Below are positions 63,268-64,000 of a stretch of 64,000 nucleotides of DNA, piece after piece. A program made the position numbers and the translations under genes. The stretch covers positions 1,116,001 through 1,180,000 of the forward strand of contig NC_009706.1 of the NCBI RefSeq assembly GCF_000016505.1, in the 5' to 3' direction. This stretch comes from Clostridium kluyveri DSM 555. GTDB taxonomy: Bacteria; Bacillota; Clostridia; Clostridiales; Clostridiaceae. Under the pieces are notes generated by a model. It was not told the DNA's origin and searched no databases. It was given only the letters and a program-made list of their open reading frames with translations. How positions within the stretch are numbered: position 1 is the first letter of the stretch; the number at the start of each line of letters is the position of its first letter.

Positions 63268-63525
63268 TTAAATTTTTTTAATTTGGAATATAACTTCATC
63301 ACAGTAATCAGGACATTGAACTATAAGTTTTTCTCCAAAACCCATTTGTTCAGGGGTGACACCTTTTCTAGCAGCAAATACAAAGGGAAAAAAAGATTGT
63401 AGTGCCATTACACATATGTTATCTGTATTTTCCATATCTATAAGTGCATTTTTTATAGATATCTTGTCCCCTTTTCTATAACAATTACATTTAGACTCTA
63501 TAACTTCTATTACAACATGTTCCAT
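63268..63525 (-). CDS. TIGR04076-like small protein
   Basis: An 85-residue protein. The pattern VIEVIESKCNCYRKGDKISI, then ALQSFFPFVFAARKGVTPEQ and VQCPDYCDEVIFQIKKI fits the TIGR04076 group of small Cys-containing proteins of unknown function. Cysteines at positions about 13, 15 and in the late CPDYC could bind metal or form disulfides. The ATG follows AAGGGAGAACTATTTT. It appears monocistronic. Confidence 0.8.
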   Translation of the reverse strand: MEHVVIEVIESKCNCYRKGDKISIKNALIDMENTDNICVMALQSFFPFVFAARKGVTPEQMGFGEKLIVQCPDYCDEVIFQIKKI

Positions 63526-63972
63526 AAAATAGTTCTCCCTTAAATAAAATTTATAATGGTGAATTTTTTACATTTTAATATAAAAAAACAATAAAATCAA
63601 GTGTTTTTTTAATATATTATTAATTAAATGAGATTAATATAAATAATATATCAATAAAGATATTAGAAGCATTTAATATACGTAAAATTATTATGTGAAT
63701 TTAAGATAAACCTTAAAAATACGATAAGATATATAGAATTATTTATGGCGTATTTTAACATATTGTATGCAATAATTCAAAAGCTAACAGGGAAGTGGCT
63801 TTAATATCTATCTTAAGGCTATCACTTTTTTTAATCTGCATAGTTTTTTGAAAGTGGAGAATATGCACTGATAAGCCCTTAGATAGGTTATTCTAAGATT
63901 CAGATAGGCAAGATTTTTGATAGTAAACTTTATCTGGATTTAAGAATGAATTAATAACAGGGAGGTAAAATC
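63526..63972. other. AT-rich divergent intergenic region without a gene
   Basis: About 450 bases upstream of two divergent starts. Near 63790-63835, AAGTGGCTTTAA and TTAAGGCTATCACTT form an imperfect dyad followed by a T run, which could be a weak terminator or leader structure for the last gene. I see no riboswitch consensus, tRNA or repeat array. Confidence 0.4.
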
Positions 63973-64000
63973 ATGAAGATTCAAGATTCAAGTATTCAAA
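63973..64000 (+). CDS. Start of a gene cut by the window end
   Basis: ATG 63973 follows CAGGGAGGTAAAATC, a strong ribosome binding site, and gives MKIQDSSIQ before the window ends. Nine residues are too few to assign a family. Confidence 0.6.

Overview
The window looks like chromosome of a low-GC, anaerobic, motile Firmicute, most likely Clostridium sensu stricto. Evidence is the AT-rich sequence, strong AGGAGG-type ribosome binding sites with many TTG starts, pyruvate formate-lyase with its radical activase, cell-wall-binding-2 (CWB2) surface proteins, a c-di-GMP-II riboswitch, a ZTP (pfl) riboswitch and a T-box leader. A solventogenic or acetogenic relative of the C. kluyveri/C. ljungdahlii group is my guess only. 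I see no rRNA, tRNA, CRISPR array, insertion sequence or phage.

Layout. 1-3.3 kb: the C-terminal part of a large GLUG-type repeat surface protein. 3.4-5.3 kb: a gene remnant, a probably iron-controlled AraC regulator and a Cys-rich small protein. 5.4-7.7 kb: cysteine desulfurase plus MnmA (tRNA 2-thiolation). 7.8-9.05 kb: T-box leader and ilvC. 9.2-12.3 kb: a VIT/VWA protein and a His-rich protein. 12.4-17.5 kb: a marR-RND pump-adaptor operon. 17.6-21.8 kb: a secreted C5-epimerase-like protein, a 3D-domain wall protein and an MCP with unusual domain order. 22-23.3 kb: a small protein and a GT2-TPR glycosyltransferase. 23.5-35.4 kb: five consecutive secreted surface proteins closed by a strong terminator. 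35.6-36.9 kb: homoserine dehydrogenase. 37-40.2 kb: pflB-pflA behind a ZTP riboswitch. 40.3-44 kb: a soluble hybrid histidine kinase and a PAS-GGDEF-EAL gene broken by one in-frame stop. 44.2-54.6 kb: a type IV pilus operon behind a c-di-GMP-II riboswitch. 54.7-60.4 kb: a radical SAM gene, then cheY-cheA-cheW-mcp. 60.5-64 kb: two UspA paralogues, a DUF441 membrane protein, small conserved genes and the start of a truncated gene.

How the parts may work together. The most interesting block is about 40-60 kb. A promoter, c-di-GMP-II aptamer and overlapping terminator precede pilD-pilA-pilB-pilC-pilMN-pilO and four pilin-like genes. One of these is a 658-residue pilin that looks like a PilA duplicate with an added beta-rich, solenoid-like region, a candidate pilus-tip or adhesive subunit. 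A c-di-GMP turnover gene (interrupted here) is transcribed divergently from this operon, and a compact chemosensory cluster follows. This suggests second-messenger-gated surface attachment, but the functional link is inference. The 23.5-35.4 kb cluster probably builds or decorates the cell surface (S-layer-like).
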